A DNA stretch of 64,000 nucleotides from assembly GCA_913055155.1 (NCBI GenBank), contig CAJXJR010000011.1, forward strand, positions 1 to 64,000. Direction: 5' to 3'. Both the position numbers and the translations under genes were made by a program. How positions within the stretch are numbered: position 1 is the first letter of the stretch; the number at the start of each line of letters is the position of its first letter. Origin of the DNA: an uncultured Erythrobacter sp. GTDB taxonomy: Bacteria; Pseudomonadota; Alphaproteobacteria; Sphingomonadales; Sphingomonadaceae. Below the pieces are notes generated by a model that worked only from the letters and a program-made list of their open reading frames with translations, had not been told where the DNA came from and did no database searches. Positions 18,468-26,193 of this stretch are shown here, piece after piece.

Positions 18468-20309
18468 ATGTCGGAAAAAGGTTTTCCCCTACCCAGCTCG
18501 ATCAAGGTGATTCCGGGCACGGAAGAGGCGCAGGCCGCCTATCCCTATTACACCCAGTTCGTGCCAGAGGACGACGAGAAGTTCTGGTTCTACAACTCGA
18601 TGCACTTCCCCGAGCCGATGCATCATTTCGACATGATCACGGCAGAAGCCGCCTATGTCGCCATGGGTGCCTTCAACACCCGCGTGCACGTGCTGCCCAC
18701 GGCCAAGGGGGTCGATCACCGCATCATCAACGGCCGCGTCTACATCGGCGGCGTGGTGGTGACCGATCCTGACGAGATTGCCGAGCGCACCGAGGAATTC
18801 CAGCAGCGCGCGTTCTATTACTACGAGCACTGGGAAGACCTCTACGCCCAGTGGAAGGACAAGATGAAGGCGCTGATCGCGGATGCGCAGGCGCTGCCCA
18901 GCCCTGCCCTGCCGAAGTACGAGCCGGTGGAGACCTTCAAGGAAGGCGACGCGGTGCCCGCTAGCCACGACCTGCTGAAGATTTACCAGCAGCAGGTGGA
19001 AGGCTACCACCGTATGTGGCACCACCACTTCGAGTTCCTGCTGCTGGGCTACGGCGCCTACATGACCTTCTTCGATTTCTGCAAGAAGGCCTTTCCGGAG
19101 ATTTCCGACCAGGCGATCAGCCGCATGGTCGCGGGCATGGAGGCGGAAATCTTCCGTCCCGACGAAGAGGTGAAACGCCTCGCTCGCCGCGCGGTGGAAC
19201 TGGGCGTGGACCACCACTTCACCGACGACATGAACATCGACCAGGTGCTGGCCGATCTCGATGCGCTGGGCGAACACGGCAAGCACTGGCTGGATGAACT
19301 GGAAACCAGCCGCAACCCGTGGTTCAACGTGTCCAGCGGCGACGGCTTCTACCACTATCACCGCAGCTGGAACGACGACCTGTCACTGCCTTTCGCCGCG
19401 CTTCCCGGCTATATCGAGAAAATCAAGGCGGGCGAGAATGTTACGCGCCCGACCGAACAATTGATCGAGGAACGCGAGCAACTTGTCGCCGACTATCGCG
19501 AACTGCTCGACACCGAGGAAGACAAGGCCACTTACGACCAGCTGATCGGCCTGGCGCACCGCGTGTTCCCCTATGTGGAGGGACACAAGTTCTATTGCGA
19601 GCACTGGTACACCAACCTGTTCTTCAACAAGATCCGCGAATTCGGCGCGCTGCTGGCGGAGCACGATTTCTTCGGCCCCGAAGGCGTGGAGGAAGACGTG
19701 TTCCACCTCACGCAATACGAGCTGGAAAGCGCGATCATCGACCTTATGCTGAGCTGGGGCGTAGGTGCGGAGCCGCGCGGGCCCAAGCACTGGCCTGCCC
19801 TGGTGGCACAGCGAAAGGCGGCGATTGCCGAGTGGGACAAGCATCCCACCCCGCCGGCGCTTGGCAACGTGCCCGATGCCATCGACGATCCGGCGATCAA
19901 CATGCTGTGGGGCATCACCCGGGAGAACCTCGATTCCTGGCTCGACGACGGGGCGGAGAACGAGAAGGAGCTGAAAGGCTTTGCCGCCTGCTCCGGCGTG
20001 GTCGAAGGCACGGCACGCGTGGTGAAGTCGGTTTCCGAAATCGGGCGCATCCAGCAGGGCGATATCCTGGTGTGCCAGGTGACGAACCCCACCTGGTCGC
20101 CGATCTTCCAGAAGATCGGGGCGGCTGTTTCCGATATCGGCGGCAGCATGAGCCACATGGCCATCGTGGCGCGCGAATACGGCCTGCCTGCCGTGGTCGG
20201 CACCGGCAAGGCCACCACCCGCATCAAGGACGGCCAGCGCATCCGCGTGGACGGTGGCAAGGGCACCGTCACCATTCTCGACGACGAACCCGTGCTCGAG
20301 GACGCATAG
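18468..20309 (+). CDS. Phosphohistidine-domain subunit of a PEP-synthase-like aryl dikinase (AcvA/HpeH or phenylphosphate-synthase type)
   Basis: A 613-residue protein. The last 90 residues form the swivelling phospho-His domain of PEP synthase: CSGVVEGTARVV, then GGSMSHMAIVARE with catalytic His563, then YGLPAVVGTG. The large N-terminal part (about 1-510), rich in His, Trp and Tyr (MWHHHFEFLLLGYG), is not PEP synthase and probably holds the phenolic substrate. Phenylphosphate synthase of Thauera and the acetovanillone kinases AcvAB/HpeHI have this split: a large swivel subunit beside a separate ATP-grasp subunit, the next gene here, 4 bases on. It should transfer a phosphoryl group from ATP to a phenol hydroxyl. 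ATG 18468 has AGAGG at proper spacing; the ATG at 18456 does not. Confidence 0.8.
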   Translation: MSEKGFPLPSSIKVIPGTEEAQAAYPYYTQFVPEDDEKFWFYNSMHFPEPMHHFDMITAEAAYVAMGAFNTRVHVLPTAKGVDHRIINGRVYIGGVVVTDPDEIAERTEEFQQRAFYYYEHWEDLYAQWKDKMKALIADAQALPSPALPKYEPVETFKEGDAVPASHDLLKIYQQQVEGYHRMWHHHFEFLLLGYGAYMTFFDFCKKAFPEISDQAISRMVAGMEAEIFRPDEEVKRLARRAVELGVDHHFTDDMNIDQVLADLDALGEHGKHWLDELETSRNPWFNVSSGDGFYHYHRSWNDDLSLPFAALPGYIEKIKAGENVTRPTEQLIEEREQLVADYRELLDTEEDKATYDQLIGLAHRVFPYVEGHKFYCEHWYTNLFFNKIREFGALLAEHDFFGPEGVEEDVFHLTQYELESAIIDLMLSWGVGAEPRGPKHWPALVAQRKAAIAEWDKHPTPPALGNVPDAIDDPAINMLWGITRENLDSWLDDGAENEKELKGFAACSGVVEGTARVVKSVSEIGRIQQGDILVCQVTNPTWSPIFQKIGAAVSDIGGSMSHMAIVAREYGLPAVVGTGKATTRIKDGQRIRVDGGKGTVTILDDEPVLEDA

Positions 20310-20313
20310 AGCC

Positions 20314-21366
20314 ATGACGCAAGCAGTTGCATGGTTTGCCGATGTCGGCATTGCCGATCGTCCCACCGTGGGCGGCAAGGGCGGCTCTCTGGGTGAACTG
20401 ACACAAGCCGGCATCGACGTGCCGCCCGGCTTTGTCGTCACCGTGGCCGCCTTCGAGGAATTCCTGGCGGCGCTGGAAGCCAGGGAGCCGATCCGCCCGC
20501 TGGTAGAGGCGCTCGATCCTACCGATCTGGGCGCGGCCACGAAGCTGTCCGAACAGCTGCGCGCCCGCGTGATGGAAGAGCCCATGCCCGCCAGCGTGCG
20601 CGAAGCCTTGAAAAGCGCCCACGCGCAGCTGTGCGAGGACGGCCAGCCCGTCGCCGTGCGCAGCTCTGCCACCACCGAGGATGCCGAGGACGCCAGCTTT
20701 GCCGGCTTGCAGGATACCTTCCTGTGGGTGCTCGATGCCGACGACATGCTGGAGCGGGTGCGCGAATGCTGGGCCTCGCTCTACTCGGTCGAATCGATGA
20801 CCTATCGCCGCAAGCAGGACTTTCCCGAAGATGGCGTGGCCATGGCCGTAGTGGTGCAGCGCATGGTCGATGCGAAATGCGCCGGCGTGATGTTCACCCG
20901 CAGCCCCACCAGCGGCGACAAGTCGGTCATCACCATCGAGGGTGCCTGGGGCCTTGGCAGCGCGGTCGTCTCTGGCGAAGTCACGCCCGACAAATGGGTG
21001 GTGGGCAAGATCACCGGCGAGATCAGCCAGCGCGACATTTCCGACAAGCACGCCCGGCAGGTGCCCGCCCCCGAAGGCGGCGGCATCGTGGAGGTAGAGA
21101 ACGAGGCGGACAGGCGTTCCGCTCCCTGTCTTACCGATGACGAGCTGATGGCGCTGCGCGAAGTGGGTCGCAAGATCGAGCGCCACTATGGCAAGCCGCA
21201 GGATATCGAATGGGCGCTGGACCAGGACGGCAAGGTCCTGCTGCTGCAATCGCGCCCCGAAACCGTGTGGGCCATGAAGGATGCCGAGGCCAAGCCGGTG
21301 GCAGAGCCGACCGGCAGCCCGCTTTCCCACGTAATGGGCATTTTCAGCGGAGGTCCGAAGAAGTGA
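20314..21366 (+). CDS. ATP-grasp (PEP-synthase N-domain) subunit of the aryl dikinase (AcvB/HpeI type)
   Basis: A 350-residue protein covering only the nucleotide-binding part of PEP synthase. It shows VGGKGGSLGEL (about 18-28), GIDVPPGFVVT, VAVRSSATTEDAEDASFAGL with the ATP-binding Arg, MVDAKCAGVMFTRSP, and the end DIEWALDQDGKVLLLQSRPE. It lacks the phospho-His and PEP domains, which are supplied in part by the upstream gene. It would pyrophosphorylate the partner's histidine using ATP. The start at 20314 lies 4 bases past the preceding stop, and its TGA overlaps the GTG of the biotin-carrier gene. Confidence 0.85.
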   Translation: MTQAVAWFADVGIADRPTVGGKGGSLGELTQAGIDVPPGFVVTVAAFEEFLAALEAREPIRPLVEALDPTDLGAATKLSEQLRARVMEEPMPASVREALKSAHAQLCEDGQPVAVRSSATTEDAEDASFAGLQDTFLWVLDADDMLERVRECWASLYSVESMTYRRKQDFPEDGVAMAVVVQRMVDAKCAGVMFTRSPTSGDKSVITIEGAWGLGSAVVSGEVTPDKWVVGKITGEISQRDISDKHARQVPAPEGGGIVEVENEADRRSAPCLTDDELMALREVGRKIERHYGKPQDIEWALDQDGKVLLLQSRPETVWAMKDAEAKPVAEPTGSPLSHVMGIFSGGPKK

Positions 21367-21872
21367 GCCTGACTGGCAAGGACGTCGCTGAAATCGCGCG
21401 GCTGCTGGCGGAGAGCCAGTTCTCCTCGCTCGACCTGAAAATGGGCGACTTCAAGTTGCGCATCCGCCGGGATGGCGCCGGCGGTGGTGGCCGCTGGGTA
21501 GCGGAAGAGGACGAGCCGCACGAAGACCAGCCGCAGCCGGCAGGCAATGCCGGTGTCGAACCGCCGCCCTCCCCGCCACCTGCGGGCAGTGCAGAGCACC
21601 CGAGCGCGGCTGACGCGGGCCCGGATGCTGGTGAAGTCGACGTGCCCGCCCCGCTGCTGGGTAACTACTACGCCGCTCCGCGCCCCGGCGAGGACCCCTT
21701 CGTGGCCGTGGGTGACCGGGTGGAGCCCGACACGGTGATCGCCATCATCGAGGTGATGAAGCTGATGAATTCCGTACGCGCGGGCGTTTCAGGCACGGTG
21801 ACTGCCGTGCTGCCCGAGAACGGCAGCGCCATCGAAAAGGGCCAGCCGATCATCCGGGTTAAGGTGGACTGA
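21363..21872 (+). CDS. Biotin carboxyl carrier protein of a dedicated carboxylase
   Basis: A 169-residue AccB-like protein. The N-terminal helix region (VAEIARLLAESQFSSLDLKM, then FKLRIRRDG) matches AccB; a Pro/Ala/Glu-rich linker follows (about 45-95); the C-terminal biotinyl domain carries the attachment lysine in IEVMKLMNS (most carriers have EAMKMMN). The GTG start overlaps the previous stop as GTGA. It should carry carboxybiotin to the carboxyltransferase encoded after the inserted repeat. No biotin carboxylase gene is present nearby, so it may rely on housekeeping AccC (inference). Confidence 0.85.
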   Translation: MSLTGKDVAEIARLLAESQFSSLDLKMGDFKLRIRRDGAGGGGRWVAEEDEPHEDQPQPAGNAGVEPPPSPPPAGSAEHPSAADAGPDAGEVDVPAPLLGNYYAAPRPGEDPFVAVGDRVEPDTVIAIIEVMKLMNSVRAGVSGTVTAVLPENGSAIEKGQPIIRVKVD

Positions 21873-21987
21873 TGTTGCATCATTTTTCCTTCGTCATTCC
21901 CGCGAAAGCGGGAATCCAGCGAGCGCGTCGTAAAAGTTTCTGGATCCCCGCCTTCGCGGGGATGACGAACAAGAGGGTGGACTGATG
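21863..21987. mobile_element. REPIN/MITE-like insertion with 12-bp direct repeats inside an operon
   Basis: Two 28-base arms (21892-21919 and 21940-21967) are reverse complements with three mismatches, and each folds on itself (CCCGC-GAAA-GCGGG and CCCCGC-CTTC-GCGGGG). This is the arrangement of paired REP sequences (REPIN) mobilised by RAYT transposases. The element is bordered by GGTGGACTGATG at 21863-21874 and again at 21976-21987, a probable 12-bp target duplication. The repeat contains the end of the carrier gene and the start of the next gene. Without the insert the two genes would join as TGATG. Confidence 0.75.
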
Positions 21988-23445
21988 GCCAATATCCAGA
22001 TCGTCGAAACGTCTCTCCGAGACGGTAACCAGTGCCTTTGGGGTGCCACCGGGATCGACACCGCGAAAACCCTCTCCATTGCGCCCGCGATGGAACGCGC
22101 AGGCTTCTCTGCCATCGATTTCACCACCTCAACCCATATGGGCGTGGCCGTGCGATACAAGCAGGAAGACCCGTGGGAACGCATTCGCGCCATGGCGAAT
22201 ATCTGCAAGACCACGCCGCTGCAGTTCCTTTCCACCGGCTTCCGCTTCATCGCCTGGGAAACCGCCACGCCCGATTTCATGGAGCTGGCCTTTGCCACGC
22301 TGGCGCGCAACGGCATCCGCCGCTTTGCCCTGGCAGACCCGATGAACGATGCGAAGTCGAACGTCGAAGTGGCCAGCATGGTAAAGCGCGCTGGCGGCGA
22401 GCAGGTGGTGGGCGCGCTGGTCTTCTCGATCAGCCCGATCCACGACGACGCGCACTATGCCGCAGCCGCGCGCACCATGGCCGCAAGCAAGGATATCGAC
22501 GCGCTCTACATCAAGGATCCAGGCGGGCTGCTCACCTCCAAGCGCGCGCAGACGCTGATCCCCGCGATCATGGCCGAGATCGGAGACAAGCCGCTGGAAT
22601 TGCATTCGCACTCCACCATCGGCCTTGCCGAGCAGGCCTATTGCGAAGCTGCCGACATGGGCATCACCGCACTGCAATGCGCCAGCGGCGGGCTGGCCAG
22701 CGGCACCTCGCACCCATCGGTGCGCGGCACGGTCGCCAACCTTCGCGCGCTGGGCCACACGGTCGATATCGATGACGAGGCTGTCGACGAAATCTCCGAC
22801 TGGTTCACCGCCATCGCCGATGCGGAAAACCTGCCCAAGGGCGAGCCGATGCATTTCGATGCCGCCTATTTCCAGCACAACCTGCCCGGCGGCATGGTCG
22901 GCACCATGCGCCGCCACCTGGCCGACCAGGGCGTGCCCGAACTGGAAGGCAAGGTGATCGAGGAAATGGGCCGCGTGCGCCAGGAACTGGGCTGGCCGAT
23001 CGTGATGACGCCGTTCGCGCAGATGCTGCAGACGCAAGCGGTGATGAACGTGACTTCGGACGAACGCTGGTCGGTCATTCCGGACGAGATCATCCGCTTC
23101 GCCATCGGCAAGTTCGGGCGGCCCAATGCGCCCGTCGATCCCGAGGTGATGGACCGCATCATGGCCAATCCGCGCACCAAGGAACTGGAAGCCGAAAAGG
23201 GCATGGCCGATGTCGCCATGCTCCGCAAGAAGCTTGGTGAGGACCTGTCGGACGAGGAATTCCTGCTGCGCGCCACCATGCCGCAGAACCTGGTCGACGC
23301 GATGCAGGCCGCCGGCCCCGCAGAGCGCGAGTACGATCCGAAAAAGGTGCCGCTGATGAACCTGCTGAGGGAGGTGCTGCAGCGCACGGACATCGACGAG
23401 TTCAGCTTCGAGAACGACGAAATCGCGGTAGATATCGAAAGCTAG
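21985..23445 (+). CDS. HMGL-like biotin-dependent carboxyltransferase subunit
   Basis: A 486-residue TIM-barrel protein of the pyruvate carboxylase / oxaloacetate decarboxylase alpha group. Signs are VETSLRDGNQCLWG (metal and substrate binding, usually D-x-T-x-R-D-x-x-Q-S), the carboxybiotin-site lysine in IDALYIKDPGGLL, and ELHSHSTIGLAEQ, whose His-x-His binds the metal. The C-terminal region (about 340-486) is the conserved PYC-OADA helical domain. It would carboxylate the methyl group of an aryl ketone after the dikinase has phosphorylated its phenol, as in Acv/Hpe carboxylases; ordinary pyruvate carboxylation is the main alternative. Its ATG lies in the second copy of the insertion's direct repeat. 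Confidence 0.8.
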   Translation: MANIQIVETSLRDGNQCLWGATGIDTAKTLSIAPAMERAGFSAIDFTTSTHMGVAVRYKQEDPWERIRAMANICKTTPLQFLSTGFRFIAWETATPDFMELAFATLARNGIRRFALADPMNDAKSNVEVASMVKRAGGEQVVGALVFSISPIHDDAHYAAAARTMAASKDIDALYIKDPGGLLTSKRAQTLIPAIMAEIGDKPLELHSHSTIGLAEQAYCEAADMGITALQCASGGLASGTSHPSVRGTVANLRALGHTVDIDDEAVDEISDWFTAIADAENLPKGEPMHFDAAYFQHNLPGGMVGTMRRHLADQGVPELEGKVIEEMGRVRQELGWPIVMTPFAQMLQTQAVMNVTSDERWSVIPDEIIRFAIGKFGRPNAPVDPEVMDRIMANPRTKELEAEKGMADVAMLRKKLGEDLSDEEFLLRATMPQNLVDAMQAAGPAEREYDPKKVPLMNLLREVLQRTDIDEFSFENDEIAVDIES

Positions 23446-23562
23446 CGCGCGCCAGCTTTCCTACCCGGCCCGCGCAAGCCCAGAACGCATCGATGCCGCC
23501 GCTCCAACCTCATGTTCTTTCGAATTTTTCTATCCATTTGCGCGCTGGCGCGATTCCTTCCC

Positions 23563-23592
23563 CAGGACAGTGCTCCATGTGCTCCAGATTAG
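23563..23592 (+). repeat. Dispersed intergenic repeat, copy 1
   Basis: A 30-base segment beginning CAGGACAG and containing two tandem GTGCTCCA units, matching 34615-34644 at 28 of 30 positions. It ends 10 bases before the HAD phosphatase ATG and replaces a clear ribosome site. I find no other copy in the window. Confidence 0.65.
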
Positions 23593-23602
23593 GTGACTGC
23601 CA

Positions 23603-24421
23603 ATGAGAACGCCCAAGGGTTTCATGTTCGACCTGGACGGGACGCTGATCCTGTCGAATCGCAAGCTGGGCAGCTATGACGCCATTCCCGGCGCGGCGGA
23701 GGCCTTGCAGGAACTGGACGCGCTGGACATTCCGTGGATCGCGCTGACTAACGGCAGCGCCTATGCCAGCCGCGTACAGGCGCCGCGCTTGCGGGCGGTC
23801 GGCTTGCCTGTACCCGACGAAAAGCTGTTCACGCCAAACTCCGTCGCAGCCAAGGTGATCGGCGATGTGGGGTACGAACGCGTGCTGGTGCTGGGCACCG
23901 ATGGCGTGACGCAGGCGCTGGAAGAGCTGGGCGTATCCTGCGTATCGGCCGATGCAGAGGATACCACTTGCGATGCCGTTTACGTCGCCTGGCATCCCGA
24001 TTGCACCATGCCGCATATCCATGCCGCCTGCGATGCGGTGATGGGCGGCGCGGCGTTCCTCTCCGCCTCCGACGTGCCCTTTTTCGCCACCAAGGAAGGC
24101 CGCAGCTTCGGCTATAGTTGCGCCATCAACGGCGCGGTGAGCCGCGTGACGGGGGTGGAACCCCAGCCCACCGGCAAGCCCAGCGCCCACGCGCTGGACT
24201 TCATCGCCAGCCAGCTGGGCGTGGCGAAGGAAGACGTTGGTGTGGTGGGCGACGATCCCACGGCGGAAATGCAGATGGCGCGCGAAGGCGGGGCGATCGG
24301 CATTGCCGTCACCAGCGGCTCTACCAGCGCGGAAGAGTGGGCCAGCCAGCCGCCGGGAAAGACGCCTGACGTGGTGCTTGGCGGGATTGCGGAGTTGGTG
24401 GACACCTTCGGCTTGCGCTAA
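23603..24421 (+). CDS. HAD-superfamily IIA phosphatase (AcvF/HpeD candidate)
   Basis: A 272-residue HAD phosphatase. Motif I is FDLDGTL (nucleophile and acid-base Asp), motif II is LTNGS, motif III the Lys in TGKPSAHAL and motif IV GDDPTAEM. A large cap between motifs II and III marks subclass IIA (NagD and 4-nitrophenyl phosphatase type). Acetovanillone pathways need a phosphatase to remove the aryl phosphate after carboxylation, which this could do; general phosphatase activity is the alternative. It is 157 bases after the carboxyltransferase, with a dispersed repeat in the gap, so it may have its own promoter. Confidence 0.8.
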   Translation: MRTPKGFMFDLDGTLILSNRKLGSYDAIPGAAEALQELDALDIPWIALTNGSAYASRVQAPRLRAVGLPVPDEKLFTPNSVAAKVIGDVGYERVLVLGTDGVTQALEELGVSCVSADAEDTTCDAVYVAWHPDCTMPHIHAACDAVMGGAAFLSASDVPFFATKEGRSFGYSCAINGAVSRVTGVEPQPTGKPSAHALDFIASQLGVAKEDVGVVGDDPTAEMQMAREGGAIGIAVTSGSTSAEEWASQPPGKTPDVVLGGIAELVDTFGLR

Positions 24422-24446
24422 GGGCGTGGGGCTAAGGAGATTCACC

Positions 24447-24899
24447 ATGCAGCTTGGCCGCTTCAACCACGTCGGCATTGCCGTGCCCGATCTAGCCTCT
24501 GCCATTGCGCACTACCGCGAGGTGCTTGGCGCGACCGACATTACCGAACCCTTCGACTTGCCCGAACAGGGCGTGAAGGTATGCTTCGTGAACACCCCGG
24601 GCCACGATGGCACCGAAGGCACGCAGGTTGAGCTGCTGGCCCCGCTGAGCGAGGAGTCGCCGGTGACCAACTTCCTCGCCAAGGAGCCGCTGGGCGGGCA
24701 GCACCACGTGTGCTTCGAAGTGCCCGATATCGAGGCCGCGCGGGCAGAGTTCGAGGGTATGGGCAAGCGTATCCTGGGCCCCACCCGCATCGGCGCGCAC
24801 GGCACGCCGATATTCTTCGTCCACCCCAAGGACATGATGGGCCAGCTGACCGAGATCATGGAAAGCCCGAAGGGTGACCGGGAGGGTCTTGGGCATTGA
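24447..24899 (+). CDS. VOC-family protein resembling methylmalonyl-CoA epimerase
   Basis: A 150-residue protein with two beta-alpha-beta-beta-beta modules. The metal ligands of methylmalonyl-CoA epimerase are apparent: His in FNHVGIAVPDL (about residue 7), His in QHHVCFEVPDI and Glu near the end in GQLTEIMES. The length and ends fit epimerases, but a VOC enzyme acting on another enolisable compound is equally compatible. No methylmalonyl-CoA mutase or propionyl-CoA carboxylase is in the window, while an aryl-ketone carboxylation cluster lies directly upstream. A strong AAGGAGA site precedes the ATG. The stop overlaps the next start. Confidence 0.75.
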   Translation: MQLGRFNHVGIAVPDLASAIAHYREVLGATDITEPFDLPEQGVKVCFVNTPGHDGTEGTQVELLAPLSEESPVTNFLAKEPLGGQHHVCFEVPDIEAARAEFEGMGKRILGPTRIGAHGTPIFFVHPKDMMGQLTEIMESPKGDREGLGH

Positions 24900-25711
24900 G
24901 CTTCGACTACCCCGCCTACCTCGACTGTTTCCTGAGCGGTGACGACGATGCGCTGGTGGCGCGCTTCTTCGCGCCGGATTGCGAAATGCGCTCTGCCAGC
25001 GGCGTGCGGCGCGGGCATGAAGGAATGCGCGAATTCCTGGCCTGGGCGCATGACGGGGTGCGCGAATGCCCGCGCGTGCAGCATTACCTGCAGGATGCCG
25101 ACACGGTTTTTGCCGATATCGACATGGATTTCCACGCGACCGCGCACCGCCCGGATTTCCCCTTCGGCGAAATGCATCCCGGCGACAGCCTGACGGTGAA
25201 ATTCCTCGCCCGCTACGACCTCGACGACAACGGGCGGGTCAAGGTCCTCACCACTGCCGCATGGCCGCCGGGCGTGGGCGTCACCACGCTGCCGCCGCTG
25301 GGCGGGCATCCCAGCCAGGTCGCCGCCTACCACGCCTATGCCGCCGCCTTTTCGGCCGGCGATCCCGCCCGCTACACCCGCTTCTACACCGACGACGTGG
25401 TGCTGGAACTGGGCTCCGTCCCGCGGATCGAAGGCGCTGCGGGGATCGCCGATTTCTACACGCGGATGTTCCAGACCGTGCGCGAGACGCTGACGATCCA
25501 CGATCTCGACGCGACCGACGAACACCTGGTGGTCGATTGCACCAGCCGCTTCACCGCCATTGCCGATGCGCCCGACTTCGTGGTTGCGCCGCTGGCCAAG
25601 GGCGATTTCGTCGAGGTGGGCGTGAAGGTCACATATACCCTGCGCGATGGATACGTGGCGCACATCGGCATCGAGCGCACCCGTGCGCCGCAGGTGACGC
25701 GCGCCGGGTGA
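24896..25711 (+). CDS. Tandem SnoaL/NTF2-like protein
   Basis: A 271-residue cytosolic protein made of two SnoaL-type cone domains (about 1-125 and 138-265). Both begin with a Y-x-x-Y-x-x-x-F-x-x-G-D helix and a G-x-x-G-I-x-x-F turn. Such domains serve as small-molecule isomerases, hydratases, decarboxylases or binding proteins. The start is TTG, overlapping the TGA of the VOC gene, with GGAGGGT upstream at good spacing. Coupling to the VOC gene and position after the aryl-ketone cluster suggest a part in processing its product. No catalytic residues can be named. Confidence 0.6.
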   Translation: MSFDYPAYLDCFLSGDDDALVARFFAPDCEMRSASGVRRGHEGMREFLAWAHDGVRECPRVQHYLQDADTVFADIDMDFHATAHRPDFPFGEMHPGDSLTVKFLARYDLDDNGRVKVLTTAAWPPGVGVTTLPPLGGHPSQVAAYHAYAAAFSAGDPARYTRFYTDDVVLELGSVPRIEGAAGIADFYTRMFQTVRETLTIHDLDATDEHLVVDCTSRFTAIADAPDFVVAPLAKGDFVEVGVKVTYTLRDGYVAHIGIERTRAPQVTRAG

Positions 25712-25770
25712 TACGGCTCAGCGCCGGTTCAGCCTTGCACGCGGATAGCATTGGCGCGAAAGGATAAATC

Positions 25771-26193
25771 ATGAGCCTTGCCTACATCCTGCTGCCCCTG
25801 CTTGCCCAATCGGGCGCCGAGGTCGATGCAGCCGAATTCGGCGGCAATCCGCCTGACTGCGCCGATCCGGTCACGCAGCAGGACATGAACTATTGCGCCG
25901 CGCTGGAGTGGGAAGCCGCCGACGCCGAGCTCAACCGGCAATGGCAGGAAACCGCCTCGGAAATGCGGCGGATGGACGCACAGGCAATGCCGGACGACGG
26001 CAGGCCGGGCTATTTCGAGCAGCTGCTGGAAGCCCAGCGTGCCTGGCTTACCTTCCGCGACGGTCACTGCGCCAGCGTGGGCTACCATGCGCGCGGCGGT
26101 TCGCTGGAACCGCTGCTGGTGGCCAATTGCCGGACCGCGCTGACGCGCGAACGCACGGAGCAGCTGCGCCAGTTGGAGCAGTGGCCGAACTAG
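25771..26193 (+). CDS. LprI-like (DUF1311) secreted protein
   Basis: A 140-residue protein with a short signal peptide (MSLAYILLPLLAQSG). The mature part has the LprI pattern of four cysteines and aromatic/charged helices: CADPVTQQDMNYCAALEW, then EAQRAWLTFRDGHC and VANCRTALTRERTEQL. The domain was named for a lysozyme inhibitor of Mycobacterium and is common in periplasmic proteins; inhibitor function here is unproven. It is convergent with mocA, the two stops sharing bases. Confidence 0.75.
   Translation: MSLAYILLPLLAQSGAEVDAAEFGGNPPDCADPVTQQDMNYCAALEWEAADAELNRQWQETASEMRRMDAQAMPDDGRPGYFEQLLEAQRAWLTFRDGHCASVGYHARGGSLEPLLVANCRTALTRERTEQLRQLEQWPN

Noticed and set aside
18468-21366. A PEP synthase gene split by a frameshift
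   Set aside because: The two proteins are in reverse domain order (swivel first, ATP-grasp second), the large N-terminal part of the first is not PEP synthase, and both have proper starts, so it is a genuine two-subunit enzyme.
24447-24899. Confident assignment as methylmalonyl-CoA epimerase
   Set aside because: The metal ligands fit, but no pathway partner is in the window and other VOC enzymes share the pattern, so only the resemblance is reported.
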